From assembly GCA_963971305.1 (NCBI GenBank), contig OZ020303.1, forward strand, positions 40,536,106 through 40,600,105: a DNA stretch of 64,000 bases, in the 5' to 3' direction. The DNA comes from Arcuatula senhousia (taxonomy: Eukaryota; Mollusca; Bivalvia; Mytilida; Mytilidae). How positions within the stretch are numbered: the stretch's first letter is position 1; each line of letters begins with the position of its first letter. This document shows positions 1-10,191 of the stretch, piece after piece. Below the pieces are notes generated by a model. That model did no database searches, was not told where the DNA came from, and saw only the letters and a program-made list of their open reading frames with translations. The position numbers and the translations under genes are program-made.

Positions 1-304
1 CACACCGTTATAATTCAATATTCCAATATTGGAAAAATGGACCAATTTAGGGGGCCAATTCGTGCTCTTATCCTATCTTGCCAGTACTGACAATAAAAGT
101 CATGTGACTTCTTACAAATACACTTGGGAATTTACGTAAATTACTACCGGTAAAAGGGACTTACGTCGATCCCTTAATATTTTGCAAGCCAAATAATTTT
201 TTTGTACGAAATTTTCAAATAAAAAAGCTTTAAAAAGACGCTGAGAGTTCGGGAAAACAAGCGTGAAAACCGGCACGTTGAAGGAAAATTCAACTCATAG
301 TACA
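1..304. other. AT-rich flank, nothing recognised
   Basis: I see no gene, RNA or known repeat in this stretch. It is AT-rich and carries only short homopolymer runs. Confidence 0.5.
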
Positions 305-345
305 ACCATGGAAGTATTAAATCGACAATTTAATACTTCCATGGT
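305..345. repeat. perfect 18-bp palindrome with 5-nt loop
   Basis: An 18-bp arm starting ACCATGGAAGTATTAAAT at 305-322 is matched exactly in inverse orientation at 328-345, leaving the loop CGACA. It lies about 30 bp outside the TSD of the large DNA element that begins at 384. It could be a small MITE core or a cruciform-forming sequence; no target duplication is evident. Confidence 0.7.
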
Positions 346-383
346 ACAACTAAATTATTGACTTTCATACCATTACCATAATA

Positions 384-3250
384 CAATGTATGGAAGGTGC
401 GCTGTGTAAAAACGATTGAGAAGTACATACGTCATAGTTGACTTGTGCAACCTAGAAAACCGTCTGCATATTTTTTGGCTTTTTCCATAAAAAAGACTTG
501 TAAGCAGTCTTTCCTTTGAATTTAATTGGCACCTTTTTTTACTTTACTTTACATTGTCCTATGAAATGACATTCGTTTTTAACTAAAATCAATAGCCGTC
601 AAGTAAGAATAAAAAAGTCGAACATTTTGTTCATTTTTTGAAATAAAGTAGCCGCTGCATGAAAATGGGCTAACAAACAAAATAAAACATGTATATATTG
701 TATACTTTAAACAATTTCCTCAATAAACATATAATAAAATAGATGAAATAAAGGTATTAAGCAATGCTACAAATCTATCTTTCAAAGCAAGTAAAATATT
801 TCATGTTATAGTTGTGAAGTACAACTTTTTTGAGAGTGCACTAGTTGAATAGTACACAAGCACATGTTGAATAGTACATAAGCTAAAGTTTATCAGTGCA
901 ACAGTGTACTATGTTTATTCACATTTGAACACGAAAAAAACTAACTTTAAATAAAAATCGGCAATCACCTTAAACAAGAAATTTACTTAAGGATGTATTC
1001 TTTAAAAGGGTCATATCCACACTCAATATTTCCCGACCCGACAATACAGAGCGCTGCGAGAACTTTGCATACAACGCGATTGAAAACAGATATTTTGCGA
1101 GAGCGCCTCTGATAAGTTATGAATAAAGGAAACGCGTGTCAGGCGTAGCAAGGTCACTTATCTTGTTTTCCCAGTATCAGGTTTCAAAATGTGCCTAATT
1201 TATACAAGAACAGTCAAAATATTTGCATAAAATATGTTCTCAAGAAAAATTCTATCAATATGACCTTTTTTCAACATGTTCTGAATTAAAACTATAAAAA
1301 GTGGGTCACTTGCTTAAAATTCTGCCAACATTATAATCCTTGGAAATTTTTTGCCAGTTTTTGTATGAATTATTTCCCTTGAAAAATATTAAAAAATGTA
1401 TTTCCATGTATATATACGTTTGATTGAAAAGTTTGATAATAATTCAAAAGTATTACTAAACTTTTAATATAAAAAAAATGTTTAGCCTAAATTTTATTCC
1501 TATTTAATGAGATTTGCACATATTGTTGCACTTTTTGCTTTTCGCGGTCACATGACCAGTGTCAGGCTCCATCTTAAAATATATGAATTCGAAATTTTGC
1601 TGAAAATGACAACGATTTTAGATAAAAAAAAAATAAGAAAATGTGTCCATGGGACGCGGATGCCCCCGTTGGCCCCAAATAAAAAGTTGAACGTCCTACA
1701 GATCTGAGAGTCGCTTATGGCTTAGAATGCATTGTTTGTCATACTGAACCCTCCTACCAAGTACCAACTCATTTCCATTTACGGTTTCTTAGAAACGCTT
1801 TGCGGAATTATACATATACGTAAGGACGTACGAGCATAAGCAAAACCTAGTGCCCCCGACATGGCGTCGCAGGTGGCATAAAATGACAATTTTCGCATTT
1901 TTGGGACCATGAAAATCACTATATTTCACTAATACATGTAACTTGAAACCGTATATATCAATACAAAATTTTGTCTTGCAGTTTGCGAGCGTAAACGTTG
2001 TAGCGGCACAATTGAGCCTCCTCTTATCGAACTATACAAGAAGACAAGAGACACCAATCGGGCAGTCCGAAGCCAAAAGTCAAGAAGAGCGAAGGCAAAA
2101 TCGGTCATTACATAACTAAACAAGCACGAACAAACAAGAGAGGACTTTAAAGTTTTACAGAACTTTTAAAGCGAACATAAGATATTCCTCTCACCATATC
2201 AAAAAAGGACATCTTTTTGCCCATTTCGAAGGACTGGGCATCGTTCCTCAAAACCACTCTCACAAATGGTGTTGAGAAGAGAGCTAGTCGGAAAATTGGT
2301 TCATGAAATTTTCACCTCAGACGAGGATGGAACCACGAGACTCAGTGTTAGTAGCCCGACACGTTAACAACTTTACCGCCGACTCCCTTTTATTAGAACA
2401 ATGATCAAACCATATGGTCCAAACATGAAAAAGCTGCTGATTTTTTTTTTTTTTTGAAAATTGACAATTTCATTTCGATTTCGTCTGGAAATATTATTAT
2501 TAAAACAAAAAGTCGCATTTGCAGATGTTAAAATGGGTAACTCAGAAAGATCAAAGACGAATCTAGCAAACATAATGGGATAACAGAAAACAAAACACAC
2601 TTACAAAACTGAACCATGAGAAATTGAAAATCCACCAATTTGACTTAAATCATAACGAGGTAAAGCAAAAAATAATATCTACCTATTGGTACTTTCAACT
2701 CTTCGTTGTACTTCTCAACTACAGCAGTTGTACATCTCAACTGTCGCATTTGCACATCTCAACTTTCGCCAATCGTTAAAAGATGTACAATTCAACTTGT
2801 GCGGATGTACTAAAAAACTTTCGCATATGTACCTCACAACTTGTGCACCGATGTCGTGTTTTATCATGAAAGGGCACAATAAAACGACTCTCTACCCTTC
2901 AATATATTGTTATTTAGGTAGCTTATCTTTAGGATACAAAATAATGTTTTAAATACTTATGATGTTTTACATACGTGATTTTCGGAATACTTATGTATAA
3001 AAGTATTTAATTTGTATTTTTAAGAACTAAATCAAAGTCAATTTTAAGTCATTAGTAACATTAATGCCTTAATAATAGTTTCCAGTTAAAAAACATTACT
3101 ATTAGGCATATTTCTGGCATTTTAGATGTAAATTCCCAATTTCGGGTGTCTTTTTCGTCTGATTTACCCACAAGCCACTATAAAAGCACTAATCAATTAT
3201 AGCGGGTGTACTTCTCAATCGTTTTTACGCAGCGCACCTTCCATACATTG
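384..3250. mobile_element. 2.87-kb non-autonomous DNA transposon, 44-bp TIRs, 7-bp TSD
   Basis: The left end (384-427) begins CAATGTATGGAAGGTGCGCT and is matched in inverse orientation at 3207-3250 in 43 of 44 positions. Both ends are bordered by the heptamer CATAATA (377-383 and 3251-3257), a target-site duplication. Inside, a motif resembling TGTACTTCTCAACT recurs near both ends: on the + strand around 2700-2830 and in the opposite orientation around 415-465 and 820-910. This looks like a set of transposase-binding sites. No reading frame longer than 88 codons exists inside and none resembles a transposase, so I infer a non-autonomous element. A SINE3 fragment is embedded at 2206-2387. A 7-bp duplication is not typical of hAT (8), Mutator (9), Tc1 (TA) or Harbinger (3), so the superfamily is left open. 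Confidence 0.85.
2206..2387 (-). mobile_element. SINE3 5' fragment (tRNA-like head)
   Basis: Read on the minus strand, this matches the head of the SINE3 copy at 4698: the tRNA-like segment with GTTAACGTGTCGGGCTACTA, a B-box-like GTGGTTCCATCC, then a shared leader containing TTCATGAACCAATTTTCCGA and AACACCATTTGTGAG. The A box is degraded compared with 4706-4716. It sits inside the 384-3250 element and either inserted there or was captured. The 3' part of the SINE is absent. Confidence 0.7.
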
Positions 3251-3472
3251 CATAATATATTACTGAACTATTAATCTTACCTTTTTTTCCTATTTATGTA
3301 CTGTTGCTCTACATACATTGTAATCCTATGATGTCCTATTGTTAAACTTTACTTTATTGAAATTGCCTGGAAGAGCTTTTGTTTGGCATGGCGTACAAAA
3401 GAACATGTATATGATGATTTTAAGTAAGTTAACTATTGCTTTACGTCACGATGGGTTTTATCGACAAGATCA

Positions 3473-3900
3473 GGGAAATATACATGAAAGGGGTGCTAGA
3501 TGAACAAACAGTGATGATTGAGTGGAGGAAATGGGGACACAAAGAAAAGACTGCCACTGGAAAAAGAAGAGAGGATCGAACAATTTAACGTCCTTCATTA
3601 TGATCGTTCGTGTTTACTGGTTTTGTCGTTGCCCTTCCGGACTTTTGACACTCGAATGCCCCAATGGTGCTTCTTTCATACTGGTCCTACTCATACGTAT
3701 CAGGCCATACAGCAGGGTTCTTTAAAACGTATGAGGAACGTAAAATTTCCCTCGACATTGTTCACCACATAGGTACATGTAATGGTGCCTGACCCGATGT
3801 TAATTTTCTGGGTGCTCTTTAATGTAATTTTACGGACAAGTTTACCGCTTCTGTCGGCCTATTCGCGACCCAAAGTCCGCATGGGTTATATATTACGACA
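3473..3900 (-). mobile_element. SINE2, old copy, interrupted by another repeat
   Basis: The minus strand follows the SINE2 consensus from the head (GCGGACTTTGGGTCGCGAATAGG near 3875-3895, diverged) through the GGAACGTGAC-like centre to the TTCATGT-rich 3' part near 3490. Divergence is high and the TAAC tail is lost. The copy is split near 3576-3685 by a fragment of a second dispersed repeat, so it predates that insertion. The short reading frames across it are fortuitous. Confidence 0.7.
3598..3690 (+). repeat. dispersed repeat fragment (TTTACTGGTTTTGTC family)
   Basis: It contains TTTACTGGTTTTGTCGTTGC followed by a GGACTTTTGACACTCGAATG segment. The same order occurs at 7530-7580, 29705-29760, 59020-59070 and, inverted, at 53335-53400. 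It lies inside the old SINE2 at 3473-3900. I recall related sequence in mussel transcripts and introns; the mechanism of spread is unknown to me. Confidence 0.65.
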
Positions 3901-4697
3901 TTGCCTAGAATTACTTTTTTTTCCAAAATACTTTTTATGTAATGAGAGTGATTTACAAAGTTGTGATTTGTGCAACAGAAAAACAATATCAAATTAACAT
4001 GAAAAAGATGATAAAATGAAATGATGATGAAATATATTTTGGTGAGATGGGCAACAGATGAATTAGAAGTTTTTAATTCAACTATGAAAAAATGATAAAT
4101 GGGTAGGAACTGGAAATTATCCTATGTAGAGCAAACATGGCGCGTGAGCAGTTTCAACACACACGTCGACTCACTTCTCAGAGAAATGTTAACTCATCCA
4201 TTACATTGTAAATACTACTTGAACAACATTAATGGGATATGCTTATCGATGCGCTATAATGATCTTTTATAGTATTATACCCCTTATTAAACTCCCTAGC
4301 AAAAGGGAATACTTCTGTTTTCATAAACAAATGACCAATATTTAAAAAAAAAGATGTTAGGTGCAAATAAATGTCTGACCATTCCCATGTTTCATTAGGT
4401 AAACATTTTTTTCGATCGACTTTTTGGTAATGCGTTTTTTACCAGAATAGAGTCGAAAGCGTCAAACTTAATCGATTTTTACGAAACATCTGTTTTCAGA
4501 CATATATTAATGTCCTGATACTTTACTTGATCCAAAATTTTCAAAATGGTCGCCATTGCAGTTTTGTTTTCAAGTTAATTCAAAAAGTTCTTTTGATTGA
4601 TTTCAGGCGATATACCAGAAAATATTCCTTTCATTTAAGTGATTGGGTTGTTTTATGAGCTTGCAACACAATATAGGTAATATAAAGGCGATAAAAG
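3901..4697. other. no recognisable feature
   Basis: AT-rich sequence without a convincing exon, RNA gene or repeat that I can match elsewhere in the window. Confidence 0.45.
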
Positions 4698-5460
4698 AGA
4701 GCCGGTGGTGTAGTGGTTAACGCGTCGGGCTACTAACACCAAGGTTTGTGGTTCGATCCTCGTCCGGGGTGAAAATTTCATGAACCAATTTTCCGAATTT
4801 TCCGACTCTCTCTCAAGAGCGACCAAGTGTGTACCCTAGGTGGCTGAATAGGGTAGCCCTCGTCCGCGGGGGTTGTCAGGTCTATAATACGGAAACCCTG
4901 ACCCCCGACCATAGTGGGCCAACGTGTGTGGAGAATGCCACGCTTCATGCACGTAAAAGACCCCTTTGTGGACCGCCAAGTAGTGCACCACATAGGCTAA
5001 ATTTTCCGCCCCTACCCACTTCTCCCCTTTTCCTGTGGTTCTTCAAAATTTACCGTACCTGTGTTTCCCACCCCATCCCATATTTCATTTATCATCATCA
5101 TTTCATGTTCATTGTATCATCCTTTTCATGTTCATCGCCTGTAAATAACCTTTATAGAGTTGCACGGGCGTAAAACACCAACTCACTCACTCACTCACTC
5201 ACTCCGACTCTCTCTTGACACCATTTGCGAGGATGGTCTCAAGGAACGATGCTAGTCCTTCGGAAGGGACAAAAAATGGTTGTCCCGTATATGTGGAGAG
5301 CAATACCCCATGCACGTTAAAGACCCCTTTGTAGACTTCGATAAGAGTAGGCTCAAGGGGGGCCGCTGCAAAGGCCACACTCGCAAACTGCTAGCTGGAG
5401 AGGGATTTACATAAGCATTAAGCTTGTTTCCCAATCCAGGATAAATAAATATGTTTAAAC
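4698..5460 (+). mobile_element. SINE3 with tRNA-derived head, split by a SINE1
   Basis: The head at 4700-4770 is tRNA-like: an A box TGGTGTAGTGG at 4706-4716 and a B box GGTTCGATCC at 4750-4759, about 33 bp apart, as in a Pol III type 2 promoter. A leader follows to 4813. The element is then interrupted by a SINE1 (4814-5202) flanked by the 13-bp duplication TCCGACTCTCTCT (4801-4813 and 5203-5215). It resumes at 5216 with GACACCATTTGCGAGGATGG and runs to about 5455, through a GCACGTTAAAGACCCCTTTG segment resembling the centre of SINE1 and SINE2. The leader continuity is confirmed by the independent copy at 2206-2387, which has the same order uninterrupted. Confidence 0.8.
4814..5202 (+). mobile_element. 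SINE1, 5'-truncated, 13-bp TSD
   Basis: It begins inside the SINE1 body at the AGAGCGACCAAGTG segment and runs to the (CTCA)n tail. The 13-bp duplication TCCGACTCTCTCT borders it exactly. Truncation at the 5' end, a simple-repeat 3' tail and a TSD are the marks of target-primed reverse transcription. The host is the SINE3 at 4698-5460. The 114-codon frame across it recurs in other copies only because the copies are young. Confidence 0.9.
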
Positions 5461-5463
5461 TAA

Positions 5464-5680
5464 AGGCGATGAACATGAAATGATATAAGAAATATGGGGG
5501 TTGGAAACAGAGGAACTGTAAATTTTTAAGACCACAGGAAAAGAGGACACGTGAATTTTTGCGAAAATTTTAGCCTATGTCGTGCACTACTTGGCGATAC
5601 ACAAAGTGATATTTAACGTGCATGAAGTGTGGCACACTCCACACACGTGCCCTCCATGGTCAGCAATTATAGACCAGACA
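5464..5680 (-). mobile_element. SINE1 fragment, diverged
   Basis: Read on the minus strand, it matches the SINE1 centre and 3' half (GGCACACTCCACACACGTG inverted, CATGAAGTGTGGC, and the GGCGATGAACATGAAATGAT end). The (CTCA)n tail and the head are missing. It abuts the end of the SINE3 at 5460. Confidence 0.7.
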
Positions 5681-5739
5681 CTACACTCATTTCTAATAGT
5701 TTTTGATATTGAAATTCCCGATTGTTAAATTCAAAATTG

Positions 5740-5960
5740 TTTAAGACACCAGGTTTCTTTCCTTGTACTGAACGTGGTCGATATCATCCGTGCTGGACTT
5801 TGCTTCCCTTTGAGAACCTTTTGGCTTCGAGTTCTTCATTGAATACTTTTGGTTATTGACCTTCCAATATTTTGATTCAAATGCTGCTGATGAGAGGTTA
5901 CTCCTTGAAATATCGATATACATCATAACCAAATTAACCATTTTTATACCCGTTTTGGTA
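5740..5960 (-). repeat. diverged solo unit of the 382-bp repeat family
   Basis: On the minus strand it carries the landmarks of the 37888-39017 array in the same order: AAACGGGTATAAA, ATATCGATATTTCAAGGAGT, AACCTCTCATCAGCAG, and ACAAGGAAAGAAACCTGGTG. It lacks the palindromic TCAGACAAGTCTGA part seen in the array. It is a dispersed relative of the array rather than part of it. Confidence 0.7.
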
Positions 5961-6584
5961 TTGTAATTTTAAATACTCAAGAAAATTATTGCATACTGAT
6001 CCATCCTTTTTATTACCTTTCTGTTAATATGAAAATCGAATTGAATTGTATAAAAGATCTAGAAATTTATGATACAACATGTTTTATCACAATTTTAAAG
6101 TTATGAAAAATCTGATTTCCCGCCAAAATATTGCACGGACCTGTAGGTTTTTTTTTGTCGATTGATTATAATCTGTAGATCTACGTCAACAATAAACCAT
6201 CATATCATTCCCATCATGCACAAAACATGAAATCTTTATTATAAAAACGTTGAGTGACCATCCTTAAATGTGTTGCTTAAAAAATATCAGAACTATTCTC
6301 ATGCTGTGTTAATGACATAAAAATGGAATAAAAAGTTTTCGTTTCCTAATGTGAAAAGTTGGTATATTTTATAAAAGGATAGGTGTTCTAAAAGCAACTT
6401 AATAAATCAAGTAAATTGGTTCATTTGTCCTTCTTGCTTGTTAACAAACCAATTTTTAAATCGTGATAATTTTATATGGAAAGTTTAAACCATAAAAAAT
6501 TTTCGTGATTAGTTGTAACGTGATCATTAATTGAATGTACATGTCTTAAAAACTTTATTTTATGTAACAAAAGATGAATGAGCG
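5961..6584. other. no recognisable feature
   Basis: AT-rich sequence; I see no exon signature, structured RNA or matched repeat. Confidence 0.45.
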
Positions 6585-7020
6585 TGTCGGTGTTTTACGT
6601 TCTATCAAACTTTATGTGTTATATATGAAAAGGATGATATAATAAACATGAAAGGACAATGAAAAATAAAAGGACGGGTGGAAATCAGACGATCAGTCAA
6701 TTTTGAACACCACTAAAAAGGGGGGAGGTGTAGTAGGGGCGGAAAATTAGCAGGTACTAGTATGGTGTAATACTTGATGAATACAACTTGCATGAAGCAT
6801 GGCACGTTATGTCCCAATATGGTCAGCAGTTAGACTTTCGGCATTTTGACATGAATACCCGCGCAGACGCAGGCCAATCAATTTAGCCACATTGGGTACA
6901 CACCTTGGTCGCTCTGTGGTCTTAGCACTAACCCGACGTCAGAACCAAAAGACCCTTTGTCATCTCTAACGTCCACCTGCGGGCCTATTCGACTGTCAGT
7001 CCGCAAACAGGAATTGATAA
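6585..7020 (-). mobile_element. SINE1, near full length but old
   Basis: The minus strand follows SINE1 from the head (GGCCCGCAGGTGG near 6975-6990) through TGGCTAAATTG, TGGTCAGCAG and GCATGAAGCATGGCAC to the TAAAACACCGACACGCTC end at 6585-6605. Many substitutions and small indels separate it from the young copies, and the (CTCA)n tail has decayed. It shows that the family has been active for a long time. Confidence 0.7.
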
Positions 7021-7320
7021 TAAGTTTAACCAAACCACAGGCACGTATAGACAAATTAATAAAACACAAATCGTAAATATGGAGAGTACCATGAGTACAT
7101 TGTATAATGTTTCGAACACTTAATATTAAGACTAGCCTATGTTTGGGATTAGATATATTTTTTTATTTAAAACATTAAAATGCCTTCTATGTTTCTCTAA
7201 CACATGCATACGCGTATGGAGGGTGGATACACTTCAAAAGGCAACTTATCTAGCGGAATCAAGCATCTAGATGATCAGGCTAAATTGACCACATTTACTA
7301 ATACTCAATTTGTCAAAGGT

Positions 7321-7600
7321 TTTTGTTTTGTCTTCCTTTACCGAATTTGACTCACTGAATTGAAAATTGGCAGCACGACAGGTGTGTTATAGCAGGCAGG
7401 AACCGCTTAATCTTCCGGAGCACCTGAGTTCACTCACGTAACGAATAGAGTTTGCGTTGTTAACTGATATTCAGTAGTTTTTTGTGTTTCCGTGTTAATA
7501 TTTTGTCTGTTTTTTTTTTTCGTCCTGTCCTTGTTTGTGTTTACTGGTTTGGACTTTGACATTCGGATGCCCCCACTGATAGCTCTGCTTTTCTCATCTA
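7321..7600 (+). repeat. dispersed repeat, longest + copy
   Basis: It contains TTTACCGAATTTGACTCACT, TATAGCAGGCAGGAACCGCT and, near its 3' end, GACTTTGACATTCGGATGCC. The copy at 29500-29790 has the same three landmarks at similar spacing; 3598-3690, 53330-53430 and 58930-59085 hold only the 3' part. I recall a closely similar family in mussel sequences. No inverted ends, TSD or coding capacity can be seen. Confidence 0.65.
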
Positions 7601-8261
7601 ATGCAAGACAAAATTGTCATTGATGGTTGTGGAATGCAATTATACCATTACTTTATTTGGTTATAAATAAATAAGTAGAAAGTTCGTCTAAATATTTTTT
7701 TCTGTGTACCAATGTACTAGATAAATACACTTTGAATTTCGTTTTTCTAATTTGTGTTTCGTTTTATTAGAATTATTCATGTTCTGTCAAAAAGCCATCT
7801 TTCAAGTCTATACATTCCACAAAGCCATTACATATGTGATTCAAAGCATTGAAAAAAGTCCATCAACAGCTTTTTTTATTAACGACTTTTAAAAAGAAAA
7901 GACGCTCAATAAAAATGATGGAACATAGATTTTGACTAATAAATTGTCAATAAAAATAATGCTACATTAGTTTTATGAGCTCCTATTATTCATTTATTCC
8001 TGAAACCATTATTTATGATCCAACCCATTGTTGTTTCTAAGTCTTTTAAGATGTACATGTCGCACTTGTCACATTACAAAAATCTTTATTGTTATGGAAA
8101 GACGCTTGTATAACCCAAGGTTTGTGTCTATCGAAATAGTTGCATATCAAAGATTTTTTTAACAAAACGACAATAATAAAATTTACTGCTCGAGTTTGGA
8201 TGGACTTGTTTAGCCATCTCTTATAATAACAAATTACCAAAGCAGTTTCAAAAATAGGACA
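7601..8261. other. no recognisable feature
   Basis: AT-rich sequence without a supported gene or matched repeat. Confidence 0.45.
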
Positions 8262-9080
8262 TGATAATTCAAAGTGGCCAATCTCAAAAACTATTTTTCA
8301 GATCATGCTGGAAATTGAAGTTGACCTGTATTTTATTGTACTTAACAGCTGTGCAAAAAAAAATTTCAAATTCCTTTACGCGTTTTCAAGCTATCAGTCG
8401 GAAAACTCAAAAAATCATGAAATTTGTTTTTTCAAAGTGGCCAATCTAAAAAAAACTTTTTCATATCGTGCTGGAAATTAAACTTTACCCGTATTTTTTG
8501 TACTAAACAGATGTGCAAAATATTATTAGATTCCCTAGATGCATTTTTAAGTCATCAGTAGGAAACTCAAAAATTCATGAAATTTGATTTTTAAAAATGG
8601 CCTGTCTCATAAACTATTTTTGGATCATGCTGGAAATCAAACTTGACCTGTATTTTATTGTATTTTAACAGCTGTGCAGAATAATATACAAATCCCTTTG
8701 TGTGTTTTCAAGTTATTGGTCGGAAACCTTCGGAGGACGGTCGCATGTGAAAGAACCCTGCTGCAGGTTTCGGTAAGAGTAGGACCCGTAGGATTCCCAT
8801 GTAGGAGGCTAAATTTTCCGTCCCTACCCATCACTCCTTTTTCCAGTGGCAGTCAAAACTCCCCTACACGATTGGCCTTGTGTCCCCATTTCCTCCACTT
8901 CATCATCATTTCATGTCCATTGTTTCACCAATCTCATGTTCATCTCCCGGATATAGCCGAAATCGTGCTGCTCGGGAGTAAAGCAATAATAACTAACTAA
9001 CTAACTTTCGGAGGACGGACAAACACCGAAAAAACTTAGGGTATAACATAATACCTCGCCACTTAGTGTGGCGGGGTATA
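8262..9080 (+). mobile_element. repeat element with ~162-bp tandem monomers, split by SINE2
   Basis: Three tandem monomers begin near 8270, 8434 and 8594 (steps of about 164 and 160 bp). Each carries a GTGGCCAATCTCAAAAACT-like start and a CATGCTGGAAATT segment. The element then has a GGAGGACGG motif, duplicated as the TSD around the SINE2 at 8741-9006, and ends in a 12-bp stem at 9051-9062 and 9068-9079 (ATACCTCGCCAC with GTGGCGGGGTAT, one G-T pair). Tandem monomers plus a terminal GC hairpin recall molluscan non-autonomous elements; I infer a non-coding mobile or satellite-like origin. Confidence 0.65.
8741..9006 (+). mobile_element. SINE2, 5'-truncated, 12-bp TSD
   Basis: It starts inside the SINE2 body at the CCTGCTGCAGGTTTCGGTAA region and ends in (TAAC)n. 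The 12-mer TTCGGAGGACGG is present on both sides (8729-8740 and 9007-9018). The insertion interrupts the tandem-monomer element just after its third monomer. Confidence 0.9.
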
Positions 9081-9159
9081 AAACGATTTATTTACTTAAG
9101 CTGTATCGTAACCTCAAGCTCTATCAGCTACATTAATATTAAAACATAAAGTCAAAAAC

Positions 9160-9470
9160 CAAAAGTATTGACTCAAACCCAAAGAAATAAATCAAGCGCC
9201 TAGGATACTAAGCTTGTGCAATACAAGGAAAGAAACCTGGTAATTTTGAATTTAGACAATCGGAAAACTTATATATGTTGGGAGACTCGTGTCAGACAAG
9301 TCTGACTAGCTGACACGTGTTTACCTTCGGGGTCCACCAGCAGAGGTTATCCATAAAAAACGGTTGAATTGGTATATATGCATTTTACAAGGAGTTGCTT
9401 TTCATCAGCAGCATTTGAATCAGAACACAAGAAAGTCGAAAACCAACAGCCTACGTTGAGAGTGCATACA
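9160..9470 (+). repeat. diverged unit of the 382-bp repeat family
   Basis: It holds ATACAAGGAAAGAAACCTGG, then GTGTCAGACAAGTCTGACTA, then a GGGGTCCACCAGCAG segment, then ACAAGGAGTTGCTTTTCATC and CAGCAGCATTTGAATCAGAA. The order is that of the array at 37888, with the phase shifted so that it spans parts of two adjacent units. That suggests it came from a tandem context. Confidence 0.7.
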
Positions 9471-9859
9471 TGTGTAGACCTAGCGAGACAATACGAAAAT
9501 ATCAAAAATATCAGAGGACGTCCAGAAAGGCCATTGATTTTGTTTACATGAAAATGCATTCTTGCATATAGCCTTACATAAAAGATGCATTTATTTAGTA
9601 TTTTCAAAATAAAATTTTAAAATCTCACTCGTAAAAAACATAAAAGTGTTCGACTCAACCCACGATTTTAAATGTCATTTATTTGGATTACTACCTTGTA
9701 GAGATATATATCGTATCTCTAATAGTTTTTTATTGATAGCGTTCACAAAATTATCAAAGTCTGTTTTCCAAAAACTTATTTACTGTTTCTATGAAAATGT
9801 TATGTGAACCTCTACTTACGCTATTACCTTTCCGTTCAAAATTTCAGTATATTTGGTAA

Positions 9860-10080
9860 TAACGCCCTTTTCGACGAACCTGGGCCATATAAGGCAGTCA
9901 GTTTAAATGTTGCAGGAAACTGGAATATCCAGAAGAAACCACCAACCTTGAGCAGGTTACTTACAAACCTAATCACATTCAGGTGGAGAATGTTCCCTGA
10001 AAGGTGATCGGCTAGTGATCAATATTATGGTTTTTAAACCAGCGCCTTAACGCAGTCGGCCACCAAGGCCCCCACATTTT
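9860..10080 (-). mobile_element. tRNA-derived SINE head, Leu/Ser-like (fourth family)
   Basis: The minus strand from 10073 reads GGGGGCCTTGGTGGCCGACT, close to the 5' end of type II (Leu/Ser) tRNA genes, followed by GCGTTAAGGCGCTGG. The A-box-like element is TGGCCGACTGCG. A GGTTNNANNCC B box is not clear. The downstream part has no match elsewhere in the window. It is probably a SINE or a tRNA pseudogene with attached sequence. Confidence 0.5.
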
Positions 10081-10123
10081 CAGATCTGTACTATTAACAC
10101 ACAGGTTTTTATGTTTAATATAA

Positions 10124-10191
10124 AACCTATATAGCGTTGCACGGGCGTAAAACACCAACTCACTCACTCACTCACTCACTCAAAACTTTCC
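10124..10191 (+). mobile_element. SINE1 3' end only (68 bp)
   Basis: It consists of just the last part of SINE1: CCTATATAGCGTTGCACGGG, the TAAAACACCAA segment and a (CTCA)n tail. A second copy cut at nearly the same point is at 22302-22349. These are extreme 5' truncations, or retroposed copies of a short 3' module. Confidence 0.85.

Noticed and set aside
4829..5173. A 114-codon frame (MYPRWLNRVALVRGG...) that recurs at 17501, 27330, 40249, 40855 (minus) and 48762, with a 73-codon antisense partner
   Set aside because: The frames coincide with young SINE1 copies on whichever strand the SINE lies. Old SINE1 copies break them, and they look like no known protein, so the recurrence reflects DNA identity, not selection.
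4698..5202. A novel chimeric SINE with tRNA head and SINE1 body
   Set aside because: A 13-bp duplication around the SINE1 part and an uninterrupted second copy of the SINE3 leader show a nested insertion instead.
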